Shown here piece after piece: positions 16,531 through 25,242 of a stretch of DNA of 64,000 nt. The notes below the pieces were generated by a model. That model was given only the letters and a program-made list of their open reading frames with translations, was not told the DNA's origin and did not search any database. Every line of letters starts with the position of its first letter. Position 1 is the stretch's first letter. This stretch comes from Ilyobacter_A sp963668015 (GTDB taxonomy: Bacteria; Fusobacteriota; Fusobacteriia; Fusobacteriales; Fusobacteriaceae): NCBI GenBank assembly GCA_963668015.2, contig CAXXCR010000012.1, positions 124,001 through 188,000 on the forward strand, written 5' to 3'. A program made the position numbers and the translations under genes.

Positions 16531-17024
16531 TTGAAAAGAGGTTTTATTTCTTCTAACCAGTCGTATATTCTATCTGGTGTCTCGTCATCTTGATTGGCTT
16601 CATCAATGACAAGCCCCATAAATTTATCTCCTATGATAGCCTCGCACTCCTCGAAATGGTACCCATCAGTGGATGTAAACCCTATTATTTCGGCCCCTTT
16701 TTCAATGAGTACGTCATAAAGAATTTTTAGAGCGCCTACAAATGACTCTCCAAAAGTTTTCTGGTTTCCTACACCTACAAGTGCAACTACCTTTCCGTTA
16801 AAGTCCAGGGACTTAAATTGTTCGAATATATTTACCCAATCCTCCTGAAGCTCACCTACACCGTAAGTAGGCACAGCTAAAATAAGATTTTCATACTCTT
16901 TCATGCTGTCTATTCCATCTTTTACGTCATAGATATCAGCGTCCCTCAGGTCAAACTCTATCTCATCTACAACTCCCTTTGTGGTTCCTCCTGTACTTCC
17001 GTAAAATACAGCTATTTTTTTCAT
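16527..17024 (-). CDS. flavodoxin
   Basis: A 165-residue long-chain flavodoxin, an FMN-binding electron carrier. The FMN phosphate loop is YGSTGGTTKG near the N-terminus; the isoalloxazine loops are AVPTYGVGELQEDW and VGVGNQKTFGESF, with the DGYHFEEC segment following as in FldA-type proteins. In anaerobes flavodoxin substitutes for ferredoxin under iron limitation. It is the second gene after tcdA (4-bp gap, minus strand) and shares its terminator with proS. Confidence 0.9.
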   Translation of the reverse strand: MKKIAVFYGSTGGTTKGVVDEIEFDLRDADIYDVKDGIDSMKEYENLILAVPTYGVGELQEDWVNIFEQFKSLDFNGKVVALVGVGNQKTFGESFVGALKILYDVLIEKGAEIIGFTSTDGYHFEECEAIIGDKFMGLVIDEANQDDETPDRIYDWLEEIKPLFK

Positions 17025-17028
17025 AGTA

Positions 17029-17739
17029 TTACCCCCTTATGTCACATATGTCTTTTATTACTTCTCCTGCGATAATGAGCCCTGCAACAGAGGGTACAAA
17101 TGAGATGCTTCCTACATTTACATTTTTTTCCCTGCCACCATCTTTGTTTTCGGGCTTTTTAGGCTGCTCCTTAGAGTATACCACTTTTACCTTTTTTATG
17201 CCTCTGTTTTTTAACTCCCTCCTCATAACTTTTGCGAGAGGGCATACAGAGGTCTTGCTGATGTCGGAAACTTCAAATTTTGTTGGATCGAGCTTGTTCC
17301 CGGTGCCCATAGAAGATATTATAGGTATCCCGTCTTTTTTTGCCCTTTCAATCAGAGAAAGTTTGCAGGAAACCAGGTCTATGGCGTCTACTATATAGTC
17401 ATACTGTTTGCCCTGGAAAAAAATATCCTGGGTATCGTGTGAGAACTTCTTTTGGTATGTTTTTATCTCTAGGTTTGGATTTATTGAAAGAGCCCTCTCT
17501 TTGATCAGGTCAACTTTTACTTTTCCCACGGAATTGTGGGTAGCGATTACCTGTCTGTTTAGATTGGTTATATCCACCGTATCGAAGTCAACCACCGAAA
17601 GTTTGCCTATGCCTGCACGTACAAGAGCTTCTACGGTAAAACCTCCAACGCCCCCAACACCGAAAACTATCACCGAGGCTCCGTTTAATTTTTTATAATT
17701 TTCTTCCCCTATTAGGAGAACCTGTCTTTGAAACTGCAT
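17029..17739 (-). CDS. tcdA: tRNA threonylcarbamoyladenosine dehydratase (TcdA/CsdL-like)
   Basis: A 236-residue ThiF/MoeB/E1-like adenylyltransferase. The start FQRQVLLIGEENYKKL, nucleotide motif VFGVGGVGGFTVEALVRAGIG, DFDTVDITNLNRQ and IVDAIDLVSCKLSL identify the TcdA (YgdL) branch, which cyclises t6A37 of tRNAs to ct6A in an ATP-dependent reaction. The CPLAKVMRRELKNRGI block and the GSISFVPSVAGLIIAGEVIKDI tail are also typical. AAGGAG precedes the ATG. Co-transcribed with flavodoxin on the minus strand. Confidence 0.9.
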   Translation of the reverse strand: MQFQRQVLLIGEENYKKLNGASVIVFGVGGVGGFTVEALVRAGIGKLSVVDFDTVDITNLNRQVIATHNSVGKVKVDLIKERALSINPNLEIKTYQKKFSHDTQDIFFQGKQYDYIVDAIDLVSCKLSLIERAKKDGIPIISSMGTGNKLDPTKFEVSDISKTSVCPLAKVMRRELKNRGIKKVKVVYSKEQPKKPENKDGGREKNVNVGSISFVPSVAGLIIAGEVIKDICDIRG

Positions 17740-17920
17740 ATATAACTCCTTAAAAATCTATTTAAACGATAAAGATTTCATAAATTATATAATTTTTGCA
17801 AAAAAACTTCAATATAAAAAAGGTAAAATACCTTTATTTTGTATATCAAAGTTATAAGCCTGGGGTTGAGAGAAGGTTTTTTACATTAAGATTCAAAAAT
17901 CATTCAATTTATAAGTATAA

Positions 17921-17949
17921 TTGACAAATAACTAATCATATGGTAGTAT
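17921..17949 (+). promoter_or_regulatory. promoter of trxA
   Basis: TTGACA (17921-17926) and TAGTAT (17944-17949), 17-bp spacer, 36 bp upstream of the ATG. Confidence 0.65.
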
Positions 17950-17984
17950 TTTAACATCTTAACAGATGAGTAGGGGGTATAATA

Positions 17985-18299
17985 ATGAGTAAAGTTTTAC
18001 ACCTAGATGACAGCAGTTTTTCAAAAGAAGTTTTGAAAGAAAAAGGATTGGTAGTTGTAGACTTTTGGGCGAGCTGGTGCGGACCGTGCAAAATGCTTGG
18101 GCCTATCCTGGATGAGCTTTCTGAAGAGATAGATGCAAAAATATGCAAGGTTAATGTGGATGAGGTAGACACAATTGCCAGGGAATATGGTATAAGAAGT
18201 ATACCTACCATGATAATCTTTAAAGACGGGGAGCCTGTTGATCAACTTGTTGGTCTGATGCAAAAAGGGGCTTTGAAAGAAAAATTAGCAGAATATTAA
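17985..18299 (+). CDS. trxA: thioredoxin
   Basis: A 104-residue classical thioredoxin, reducing disulphides in the cytoplasm. The active site WCGPC is at residues 31-35, with the following KMLGPILDEL helix, the VNVDE strand, the cis-proline in RSIPTMIIF and the GEPVDQLVGLMQKGAL end. No signal peptide. Monocistronic: near-consensus promoter in front and a hairpin terminator immediately behind. Confidence 0.96.
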   Translation: MSKVLHLDDSSFSKEVLKEKGLVVVDFWASWCGPCKMLGPILDELSEEIDAKICKVNVDEVDTIAREYGIRSIPTMIIFKDGEPVDQLVGLMQKGALKEKLAEY

Positions 18300-18319
18300 G
18301 AGGCGAAGGCCTCTTTTTT
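18299..18319 (+). terminator. rho-independent terminator after trxA
   Basis: 6-bp stem AGAGGC / GCCTCT with short loop, followed by TTTTTT; starts at the stop codon. Confidence 0.75.
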
Positions 18320-18369
18320 ATTTATCTGTAAAGTTTGTGCTAAAAATATTTAAAGATCAACTCAATTTA

Positions 18370-18383
18370 TGCAACCGGTTGTA
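18370..18383. promoter_or_regulatory. LacI-type operator, upstream copy
   Basis: TGCAACCGGTTGTA contains a perfect 10-bp palindrome centred on CG, the normal architecture of a LacI-family site. A half-site version TGCAACCGTTCC follows at 18509-18520. Both lie within the 480-bp gap before the LacI gene, where no coding frame is visible. Confidence 0.65.
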
Positions 18384-18644
18384 GTGATGAAAGGATTTCT
18401 TTTGTGTGATTCACATTTGTATTGCTTTTTAGGTGTTAAAAGCACAAATGACTAAAAAAACAGGGGATGCTTTAATAAGGGGATAAGATTAAAAGTGTAG
18501 CATACTGTTGCAACCGTTCCCAAAAAAGAGTGTATATTTTTGTCTGGAAATAAGTAAAACTCCGTAACGGGCTTGTTTTGTTTGAGAATGTATAAGTATT
18601 TAACACATTTTGTTTAATTAAAGAAAAAATAATTCAAAAAAAGC

Positions 18645-18697
18645 TTTACAAAAAATTAAAAATGAGATAATATTAGCATGTAAACAACTGGTTGCAC
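18645..18697 (+). promoter_or_regulatory. promoter with overlapping LacI-type operator
   Basis: TTTACA (18645-18650) and TAATAT (18668-18673), 17-bp spacer, followed at 18684-18697 by ACAACTGGTTGCAC, the inverted relative of the operator at 18370. An operator around +5 to +18 is a classical repression position, implying autoregulation of the regulator-dehydrogenase operon. A further -10-like TATAAT at 18729-18734 could support a second start. Confidence 0.65.
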
Positions 18698-18782
18698 GAT
18701 AAGTGCCTTGATCTTTTCTTGCTCTTAGTATAATATTAGGATAAACTAATAACATTGATAGTGAGTGAGGAAGTGATTGGTA

Positions 18783-19832
18783 ATGAGGGTAACTATAAGT
18801 GATATAGCTAAAATAGCTGGAGTGAACAAGTCGACTGTATCTAGGAGCTTGAATGACAGTCCTCTGGTTGCCGAAGAAACTAAGTTGAGAATAAAAAAAA
18901 TAGCCGAGGATTTAAACTTTGAGTTCAATGCCAGTGCCAGATCTTTAAATACCAACAGAACAGACACAATAGGGATAATATACCCTGAGAATGTAGAGGA
19001 GTTTGAAGAAGGGGTATACCATATGTCGCTTTTAACTGATATAAGATCCAGTTTTGAAAAAGAGGGATTTGATACCATAGTGACTTATCCTAGAAACAGG
19101 TTTACTGGAGAGAGCAACATAAAAAATCTTATTAGTAGAAGAAAAGTTGACGGTTTTTTGCTTATATGTTCAGAGATACAGCAAGAGGATTGGGACTACA
19201 TAAAAAAAATTGATTTCCCTGCGGTGTTTTTACACTATAAACCCAGCGAGAGCATATTAAATGAAGCGTCTTTTATATCTACAGATAATTTTTATGGTGG
19301 GAGAATTTCTGCAGAATACTTAGTTGGTTTAGGGCATAAGAAGGTTATGTGTCTAGTGGATACGGTTACAAACGTAGAGTATGTTGAGAGGCTTGATGGC
19401 TATATAAGCTATTTTAAAACTGCCGGTATTCCAGTTGATGAAAGGTTTATAGTAGAAGGTAAGACTTCGGCAGAAAACGGGTATCGTCTTGTTTTTGAAA
19501 ATCAGGATTTACTGAAAGAAGTTACAGCTTTATGTGTTCTGTGCAGTGATCTTATGGCTATGGGAGCTTTGAAAGCTTTGCAAGAGTTGGGGTACAAGGT
19601 CCCTGATGACATATCCTTGCTAGGGTACGATGATATGCCGATAGGTAAGTACATGGTGCCGGAGTTAAGTACTATACATCAGCCCAGAAAAGAAATTTCT
19701 ACTTTAGCGATTAAACAGTTGATAAAATTTGTAAAAAACAGTTACGAAAAGAAAAAATCACGTAAAGTTGAACCATTTAAAAAGTTGATAAAGCCGACAC
19801 TGGTGGAGAGGAAATCCTGCAGGCGGCTTTGA
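18783..19832 (+). CDS. LacI-family transcriptional regulator
   Basis: A 349-residue repressor. Residues 1-25 form the LacI helix-turn-helix (TISDIAKIAGVNKSTVSRSLND), followed by the hinge FNASARSLNTNRT and a periplasmic-binding-like effector domain (TIGIIYPENVEEF...; C-terminal DDISLLGYDDMPIGKYMVPELSTI). The effector is unknown, but the gene is followed by an inositol-dehydrogenase-like gene 34 bp later, which suggests a sugar or cyclitol ligand. Start choice: ATG 18783 with GGAAG nine bases upstream; a TTG two codons earlier is possible. Operators in its own promoter point to autoregulation. Confidence 0.9.
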   Translation: MRVTISDIAKIAGVNKSTVSRSLNDSPLVAEETKLRIKKIAEDLNFEFNASARSLNTNRTDTIGIIYPENVEEFEEGVYHMSLLTDIRSSFEKEGFDTIVTYPRNRFTGESNIKNLISRRKVDGFLLICSEIQQEDWDYIKKIDFPAVFLHYKPSESILNEASFISTDNFYGGRISAEYLVGLGHKKVMCLVDTVTNVEYVERLDGYISYFKTAGIPVDERFIVEGKTSAENGYRLVFENQDLLKEVTALCVLCSDLMAMGALKALQELGYKVPDDISLLGYDDMPIGKYMVPELSTIHQPRKEISTLAIKQLIKFVKNSYEKKKSRKVEPFKKLIKPTLVERKSCRRL

Positions 19833-19866
19833 TATGATAAAAGCAAAGAATTATAAGGAGGAGAAA

Positions 19867-20883
19867 ATGAAAAAGTTTAAAGTTGGAATCATTGGAGCAG
19901 GAAGAATAGGTAGAGTTCATGCTCAAAGTATAACTTACCATGTAGCAAATGCAGAGGTAAAAGCTATGTCTGATGTCAGACTTGATGGTGTAAAAGAGTT
20001 TGCTGAAAGTCTAGGAATCAAAGAAGTTTATAGCGACTACAAAGCAATCTTGAATGACCCTGAAATCGATGCAGTACTAGTTTGTTCATCTACAGACACT
20101 CACTCACCAATATCGATAGAGGCTATGAAAGCTGGGAAACATGTATTCTGTGAAAAACCAATCGACTTTGATTTAGACAGAATTGCTGAAGTTTTAGAAA
20201 CTGAAAAAGAAACAGGACTTAAACTTCAAATAGGATTTAACAGAAGATTCGACCACAACTTCAAGGCTGTAAGAGAAGCAATTGCAGCAGGGAAAATAGG
20301 AGATACACACATCATAAAAGTTACTTCTAGAGATCCTCAAGCTCCGCCAGTAGAATATGTAAAAGTATCTGGAGGAATGTTCGTAGACATGACTATCCAT
20401 GATTTCGATATGGTAAGATACCTTTCTGGAAGCGAAGTTGAAGAAGTATATGCAGTAGGTGGATCTATGGTAAATCCTGAGATCGGAAAAGCAGGAGACG
20501 TAGATACAGCTGTAATCACTTTAAAACTAGCAAACGGTGCGATCGCTGTAATCGACAACAGCAGAGAAGCAGCATACGGATACGACCAAAGAGCTGAAGT
20601 ATTCGGATCTAAAGGTATGGTAGCTGTATCAAATGATACTGACTCAACGGCTGTTGTTTCAACAAACGACGGAGTAGTATCTGAAAAACCTCAATTCTTC
20701 TTCTTAGAAAGATATATGCAATCATTTGTAAGCGAAATGAAAGATTTCTTTACTGCAATAGCAGAAGACAAGCCTACTCCAGTAAGCGGAATAGACGGAT
20801 TAAAACCTGTGCTAATAGGTATAGCTGCTAAAAAATCTTTAGATGAAGGTAGACCAGTAAAAATTTCTGAAATAGAAAAATAA
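19867..20883 (+). CDS. Gfo/Idh/MocA oxidoreductase, myo-inositol 2-dehydrogenase-like
   Basis: A 338-residue NAD(P)-dependent dehydrogenase. N-terminal Rossmann motif GAGRIGRVHA, the catalytic lysine of the EKP motif (K97), and the D174-x3-H178 pair in DMTIHD, the same triad as in IolG. It probably oxidises a secondary hydroxyl of an inositol or sugar. The start is ATG 19867 with AAGGAGG upstream; the ATG at 19834 overlaps the ribosome site. It is a diverged paralogue of the two identical dehydrogenases at 31670 and 39360, and its codon use looks biased, as in a highly expressed gene. Co-transcribed with the LacI gene; no other iol genes are near. Confidence 0.88.
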   Translation: MKKFKVGIIGAGRIGRVHAQSITYHVANAEVKAMSDVRLDGVKEFAESLGIKEVYSDYKAILNDPEIDAVLVCSSTDTHSPISIEAMKAGKHVFCEKPIDFDLDRIAEVLETEKETGLKLQIGFNRRFDHNFKAVREAIAAGKIGDTHIIKVTSRDPQAPPVEYVKVSGGMFVDMTIHDFDMVRYLSGSEVEEVYAVGGSMVNPEIGKAGDVDTAVITLKLANGAIAVIDNSREAAYGYDQRAEVFGSKGMVAVSNDTDSTAVVSTNDGVVSEKPQFFFLERYMQSFVSEMKDFFTAIAEDKPTPVSGIDGLKPVLIGIAAKKSLDEGRPVKISEIEK

Positions 20884-20905
20884 GAATTGTATAGTATAAA
20901 TAAAA

Positions 20906-20932
20906 AAAGGCGCATTGTTTAATGCGTCTTTT
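20906..20932 (+). terminator. rho-independent terminator after the dehydrogenase
   Basis: Stem AAAGGCGCATT / AATGCGTCTTT (one G-T pair), GTTT loop, followed by T residues. Confidence 0.8.
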
Positions 20933-21024
20933 TAGTTACAACTCTGTGCGAGACTTAATTTAAAGTTACTACCTAAATTATATAAAGTTTAGTTGAAATA
21001 TTGAATTGCTTACAGTGAATAAAA

Positions 21025-21263
21025 ACTTTTTTTGTCACGACTCGCACGAATGTATACAAATAAAAAATAGATGTGAATCTGTGACACAGAGTGTCACAGA
21101 GAAAAAATTGAGTTTCACAGAGATTAAGCAGAAAACCTGGGATTTTATGAAATTCTTAATCGTTCGTGAGATTAGTGTGATTCGTTACAAAAGGTGATTT
21201 TGATTTTAAAAATTTTCTCTGCGTAGCTCTTGTTTCAAATCTATGTGAAACTTTGTGGCCTAA
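21025..21263. repeat. composite intergenic repeat of CACAGAG and CACGAAT modules
   Basis: Contains GTCACGACTCGCACGAAT, its inverted counterpart GATTAGTGTGATTCGT, TGTCACAGAG and GAGTTTCACAGAG modules, and ends with a CTATGTGAAACTTTGTGGCC-like segment. The same modules appear in the repeats at 6101, 7382 and 26505. It fills most of the 425-bp gap 20884-21309; no gene is visible. Confidence 0.7.
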
Positions 21264-21309
21264 GAAATTAGTGATTTATTGATAATTTTCAAGTAACAAC
21301 CAGGGTTGC

Positions 21310-21777
21310 TTATTTTAAGAATTCTGTTAATGAATCAACAATAAGTTGATGATCTTCTAAGTGGTTGGATAGACCTGATACACAGATAGAACCGATAAGG
21401 CCGGTATCTTTTAGTCTTATAGGGAAACCTCCCCCTCCTGCAGCATAATCCTTGGGATTGAGTTTTCTATCTTCTAGGTTTTCCCCCATCATTTCAAGCC
21501 AGTACATAAAACGAAGCGACGACATGTTCATGAGGTCTACAGAATTTTTTTTGCGCTCCAGCCAAAAACTGCTATCTTTTATAGTCCCATCGTTAAAATA
21601 ACGGAACACAACTAGTCCGTTTAACGTGACTTCTATAGCCACGGGCTCCGAGTATTTCTTTGATTTTTCGTTTAAAATCAAGCCGAGTTTAAGTGCATCT
21701 TTTGCAGAAAATTTTTCAAACTCTAACCCCTTTTCCTGTTTGGCTAGATTTTGATAATTTGTTTTTGCATCGTTCAC
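21310..21777 (-). CDS. UPF0303/HbpS-like (heme-degrading-domain) protein
   Basis: A 155-residue cytoplasmic protein of the UPF0303 family (DUF336/HbpS-like fold). Recognisable are the KDALKLGLILNEKS helix, PVAIEVTLNGLVVFRYFNDG, the SSFWLERKKNSV block, YAAGGGGFPIRL and GLIGSICVSGLSNHLEDHQLIV. Members have been called heme-degrading-domain proteins, but a defined activity is lacking for most. The start is GTG 21777 with AAGGAG eight bases upstream. It is isolated between a repeat and the efflux operon's control region. Confidence 0.8.
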   Translation of the reverse strand: MNDAKTNYQNLAKQEKGLEFEKFSAKDALKLGLILNEKSKKYSEPVAIEVTLNGLVVFRYFNDGTIKDSSFWLERKKNSVDLMNMSSLRFMYWLEMMGENLEDRKLNPKDYAAGGGGFPIRLKDTGLIGSICVSGLSNHLEDHQLIVDSLTEFLK

Positions 21778-22088
21778 AACATCATCTCCTTTTATTTGAT
21801 TTTGTATATTTAAAATTTATTAAAGAAAATTTTAATCCAACATAAGAACCTAGATAATTCAATTAAAACTGATAATTTATTAAAATTAAATCTGAATTCT
21901 GTATATTAATTATATACCATATGATTTTTGTAAATGTAATATAAATATGATAAAAACAAAATGTGCCAGAACACGTATTGACAAAAGTCTTTTTATGCTA
22001 CCATCATAATAGCTTTAAATTATGTATTCTATAAAGTGAACTTTTTGATTTGAATAGTTTAATATTAAATTTGTCTACCATATGAAAT

Positions 22089-22114
22089 CTTCAGTGTATA
22101 CTGGAGTTTTTTTT
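22089..22114 (+). terminator. terminator-like hairpin upstream of the efflux operon
   Basis: 7-bp stem CTTCAGT / ACTGGAG (one G-T pair), GTAT loop, then eight T residues. No gene precedes it on this strand within 1.2 kb, so it may end a small transcript or insulate the operon promoter. Confidence 0.55.
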
Positions 22115-22135
22115 ACTTTTCTAAAAACACAGGTT

Positions 22136-22168
22136 TGTCACAATTCTGTCACAAACTTTATGTAAAAT
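22136..22168 (+). promoter_or_regulatory. response-regulator-type direct-repeat box and -10 of the efflux operon
   Basis: TGTCACA at 22136-22142 and again at 22147-22153 (11-bp period) stand where a -35 box would be, followed after 9 bp by TAAAAT (22163-22168). The same architecture occurs at 29359-29391 before the Spy-like gene. OmpR-family regulators bind such one-turn direct repeats. Confidence 0.6.
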
Positions 22169-22203
22169 AAATTTAGTAAAGAATTATATTAGGAGTGGTG
22201 ATT

Positions 22204-23460
22204 ATGAAGAAAAAAATACTATTTTTTTCAGCATACCTGATTTTATCCGCTGCCATTTTTGCAAAAGACATCGATGAACTTATTGAGTTAGTCAGGGTAA
22301 ACGGGTATCAGAATGAATATGGTAAATTTGAAAAGGAAAGCCTGGGAGTGGAAAAAGAGAAAATTGACAGAACAAACAGGGATGGAATAAGTATTGAGAT
22401 TGATTCGCAGCATAAAGATTACAGAGATTCGGATGAAGACAGCTCCGAAACCACGGCAGAATTAAAATATGATTTTTTAATACTGGATGCCACCTATGAT
22501 AATCTTGACGGGGATTCCAGTGCAGCTGTAGGCATTGAAAAAGATCTGAAAGATATGATTTACAGTGAAAAGTCCCACGAAACGAAAAACTTTATTTATG
22601 AGCAGGAACAGAGGCTTAATGAAGTTTCTGAAAATATGGACAATGAAATAATAGAGCTCATAGAACTATACCGTGAATATAAAGATGCCGAACTGCAGCT
22701 TGAGTTTGAAAAAAGCTTGATCCCAAGTCTTCTTGCAGAGCTTGAAATTGTTGAAAAAAAGTATGAACTGGGTACAGGTACGGAATTCGACTATAAATAT
22801 GCTCTTATGAGTCTGGAAAATCAAAAAAACGTTATATCAAACCTTGAAGATGAAATTGAGCAGTTAAGGGAAAGTTTTTATTTGAAATACAGGGTAGAAG
22901 TAAAAACTGGAGACTTGGAGGATTTTGATGGGGAAATTGAGCTAGATCAAGAAAGCTTTACTCATATAGGCGAAAGGGATATGGAAAACCTGGACTTGGA
23001 CAAAAAGATATCCCAGGAAAACTTAAAGTATTCAAAGTATGAAGACAAGATGCCAAGTATAGAACTTGGAACTCAGTATGAGCTTGAAGACGAGTACTGG
23101 ACGATTTATCTGTCGTTGTCTAAGAACATATTTGAGTATGATGACGACAGTAAATTGGAAGAGATAAACCTACAGGAACTTGCCGTTAAAAAGAAAGAGT
23201 TGAAAAAAAGCAACGAAGACGACAGAGCTTCATACTGGAACGAATATAAAACTTTAAAAAAAGAGCTTGAAAACCTGAAAAGGGAGTTTGAAGTAAAAGA
23301 GTTGGAGTACAGGATAGATAAAAAGAAGTACGATATTGGGACTAAGGATTTTATAGATTACAGGGAAACCTATGACGAATACAGGGAGTTAAATGCAGAG
23401 TACATCAAGAAGAAAAATGAACTGTATGCTTTTATCGAAAAATTAAAATATAGAAGGTAG
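22204..23460 (+). CDS. TolC-like outer-membrane efflux protein
   Basis: A 418-residue precursor. Residues 1-20 are a signal peptide (basic KKK, hydrophobic core, cleavage likely after AIFA). The mature part is rich in long charged helices (e.g. NEIIELIELYREYKDAELQL and LELEKKYELGTGTEFDYKYA-like repeats) with the two-fold internal pattern of the OEP/TolC family: a '...KKYELGTG...DYKYA...' element recurs late as KKYDIGTKDFIDYRETYDEY. It would form the periplasm-spanning exit duct for the adaptor and ABC transporter encoded next. ATG 22204 is preferred over the GTG at 22195 because AGGAG is eight bases upstream. Confidence 0.82.
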   Translation: MKKKILFFSAYLILSAAIFAKDIDELIELVRVNGYQNEYGKFEKESLGVEKEKIDRTNRDGISIEIDSQHKDYRDSDEDSSETTAELKYDFLILDATYDNLDGDSSAAVGIEKDLKDMIYSEKSHETKNFIYEQEQRLNEVSENMDNEIIELIELYREYKDAELQLEFEKSLIPSLLAELEIVEKKYELGTGTEFDYKYALMSLENQKNVISNLEDEIEQLRESFYLKYRVEVKTGDLEDFDGEIELDQESFTHIGERDMENLDLDKKISQENLKYSKYEDKMPSIELGTQYELEDEYWTIYLSLSKNIFEYDDDSKLEEINLQELAVKKKELKKSNEDDRASYWNEYKTLKKELENLKREFEVKELEYRIDKKKYDIGTKDFIDYRETYDEYRELNAEYIKKKNELYAFIEKLKYRR

Positions 23461-23468
23461 TGATTGGG

Positions 23469-24572
23469 ATGAGAAAAATAATTGGGATAGCTATTTTAGC
23501 AGTTGCAGTGATTGTGTTTTTTAAGTTAAATGGCAAGGCGGAGGAAGGTGATGTAAAATCTTATGAAGCTTACAGGGTAAAAAAGCAAAATATGGAAAAT
23601 TATGTTGCAGCTGATGCAGAGGTAGAGGCACAAAACACAAAAACCGTATTTGTAGATAGACAGCTTAGAGTTAAGGAACTGTATTTCGATGAGGGTGACT
23701 ATGTAAAAAAAGGCGATATAATTATGAGTTTTGATGAAGAGGACAAAAACAGTGTTTTACGCAGTTTGGAGAAGGAGAAAATTTCTCTGAAAAAATATGA
23801 AAGAGACCTTAAGAATACCAAAGAACTACAGAAAATAGGGGGGGCAAGTCTTATCGATGTAGAAGACTTGGAATATGACATCAAGACCACAAAGCTAAAC
23901 ATAGAGGAGTATGAAGAGGAAATAGAAAAAATGCCGGATTCTATAAAAAGCCCTTTTGAGGGTACTATAACCTCAATGAATGCAGATGAAAACTATAGGG
24001 TAAATACAGAAGAGGAACTTTTTGAAATCGCAGACCAGTCGGATATTTTGCTTGTTGCCCAAGTTCCAGAATATGATATAAGGTATGTAAAACTGGGGCA
24101 GAATGTCAGGGTGAAACCGGAGATATATGAGAAACAGCAGGAGATAGAAGGAAGAGTTGTTAGTATCGCAAACATTTCCAGCGACGAAAGCGACAGTACA
24201 GCCTATGTGGAAGTGGAGATAGAGATAGTCGGGGATAAAACATATCTTATACCAGGCTTCACAGCTGATGTTGAAATAATATATTTCAGCAAGGAGGACT
24301 CTATATTTGTTCCAAGGAGTTCGGTTATAGAAAAAAATGGTGAGGCATATGTATTTTTAACAGATGAGAGTGGGAGTATAAGAAAGCTTGAAGTAGAACT
24401 AGGAGACGAAAACCTGGAGTACATAGAGATAGCAAACGGGTTGAATGGAGGGGAAAAAATAGTTAAGACCCCTGATATAGGTTTAGAAGATGGGCAAACT
24501 GTTGTTATAGGTAAAAAAGGCGGTGAAATGTCTAAAAATGGTAAAAATAGAAAGTCTAGAGAAGATATATAG
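23469..24572 (+). CDS. MacA/HlyD-type periplasmic adaptor protein
   Basis: A 367-residue membrane-fusion protein: N-terminal membrane anchor (IIGIAILAVAVIVFF), biotinyl-lipoyl half-motif (ELYFDEGDYVKKGDIIMSFD), a short coiled-coil hairpin (about residues 90-150) and the second lipoyl half (IKSPFEGTITSM), then beta-barrel and membrane-proximal domains. It couples the inner-membrane ABC transporter to the TolC-like duct. The ATG at 23469 follows the TolC stop by 8 bp; a GTG at 23460 is a possible alternative. Its end overlaps the ATPase gene, so translation of the operon is coupled. Substrate unknown; macrolides, peptides and lipids are known for the family. Confidence 0.88.
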   Translation: MRKIIGIAILAVAVIVFFKLNGKAEEGDVKSYEAYRVKKQNMENYVAADAEVEAQNTKTVFVDRQLRVKELYFDEGDYVKKGDIIMSFDEEDKNSVLRSLEKEKISLKKYERDLKNTKELQKIGGASLIDVEDLEYDIKTTKLNIEEYEEEIEKMPDSIKSPFEGTITSMNADENYRVNTEEELFEIADQSDILLVAQVPEYDIRYVKLGQNVRVKPEIYEKQQEIEGRVVSIANISSDESDSTAYVEVEIEIVGDKTYLIPGFTADVEIIYFSKEDSIFVPRSSVIEKNGEAYVFLTDESGSIRKLEVELGDENLEYIEIANGLNGGEKIVKTPDIGLEDGQTVVIGKKGGEMSKNGKNRKSREDI

Positions 24573-25212
24573 TAACGGAGAAAATAGCTTGAGAGTACTC
24601 AAAGGAGTGGATTTTCACGTTAAAGCAGGGGAATTTGTTGCTATAATGGGCCCTTCTGGGAGCGGTAAATCCACGCTTATGAATATACTTGGATGCCTGG
24701 ATAGATCAAGCAACGGTAAGTATATTTTAGACGGGGAAAATGTGTCAAACCTCAGCGAAGATGAACTGTCAGGAGTTAGAAACACTAAGATAGGTTTTGT
24801 TTTTCAATCATTTAACTTGCTGCCTAAGCTAACGGCTTTGGACAACGTTTGTTTGCCTATGATATATTCAAAGATACATAAAAATGATAGGGTAGAAAGG
24901 GCTAAAAAAGCACTGGAAAGTGTGGGGTTGGGTGATCGGATGCACCACAGGCCCAATGAACTTTCCGGTGGACAGAAACAGAGAGTTGCAATAGCCAGGG
25001 CACTTGTTAATAAGCCTAGAATAATATTGGCTGATGAGCCAACAGGGAATTTAGACAGCAAATCGGAAGCGGAGATAATGCAGATTTTTAACAAGCTAAA
25101 TGAAGCCGGAGTAACCGTTATAATGGTAACACATGAGCCTGAAATAGGAAGGCAGTGCAAGAGGGTTATAACCCTGAAAGATGGGGAAATATTAAGTGAT
25201 GTGGCAAAATAG
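24538..25212 (+). CDS. MacB-type ABC transporter ATP-binding protein
   Basis: A 224-residue ATPase of the LolD/MacB group. Walker A GPSGSGKST (about residues 38-46), Q-loop FQSFNLLPKLTALDNV, signature LSGGQKQRVAIARAL, Walker B IILADEPTGNLD and the H-loop histidine in VTHEPEIGRQC are intact. Here the ATPase and the permease are separate polypeptides, unlike fused E. coli MacB. ATG 24538 gives the family N-terminus (VKIESLEKIY); a GTG at 24523 is in frame and has AAAAAAGG upstream. It overlaps the adaptor gene by 35 bp. Confidence 0.92.
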   Translation: MVKIESLEKIYSNGENSLRVLKGVDFHVKAGEFVAIMGPSGSGKSTLMNILGCLDRSSNGKYILDGENVSNLSEDELSGVRNTKIGFVFQSFNLLPKLTALDNVCLPMIYSKIHKNDRVERAKKALESVGLGDRMHHRPNELSGGQKQRVAIARALVNKPRIILADEPTGNLDSKSEAEIMQIFNKLNEAGVTVIMVTHEPEIGRQCKRVITLKDGEILSDVAK

Positions 25213-25242
25213 GGGTGCTGTAAAATAAAGGAGTTGAATTAA

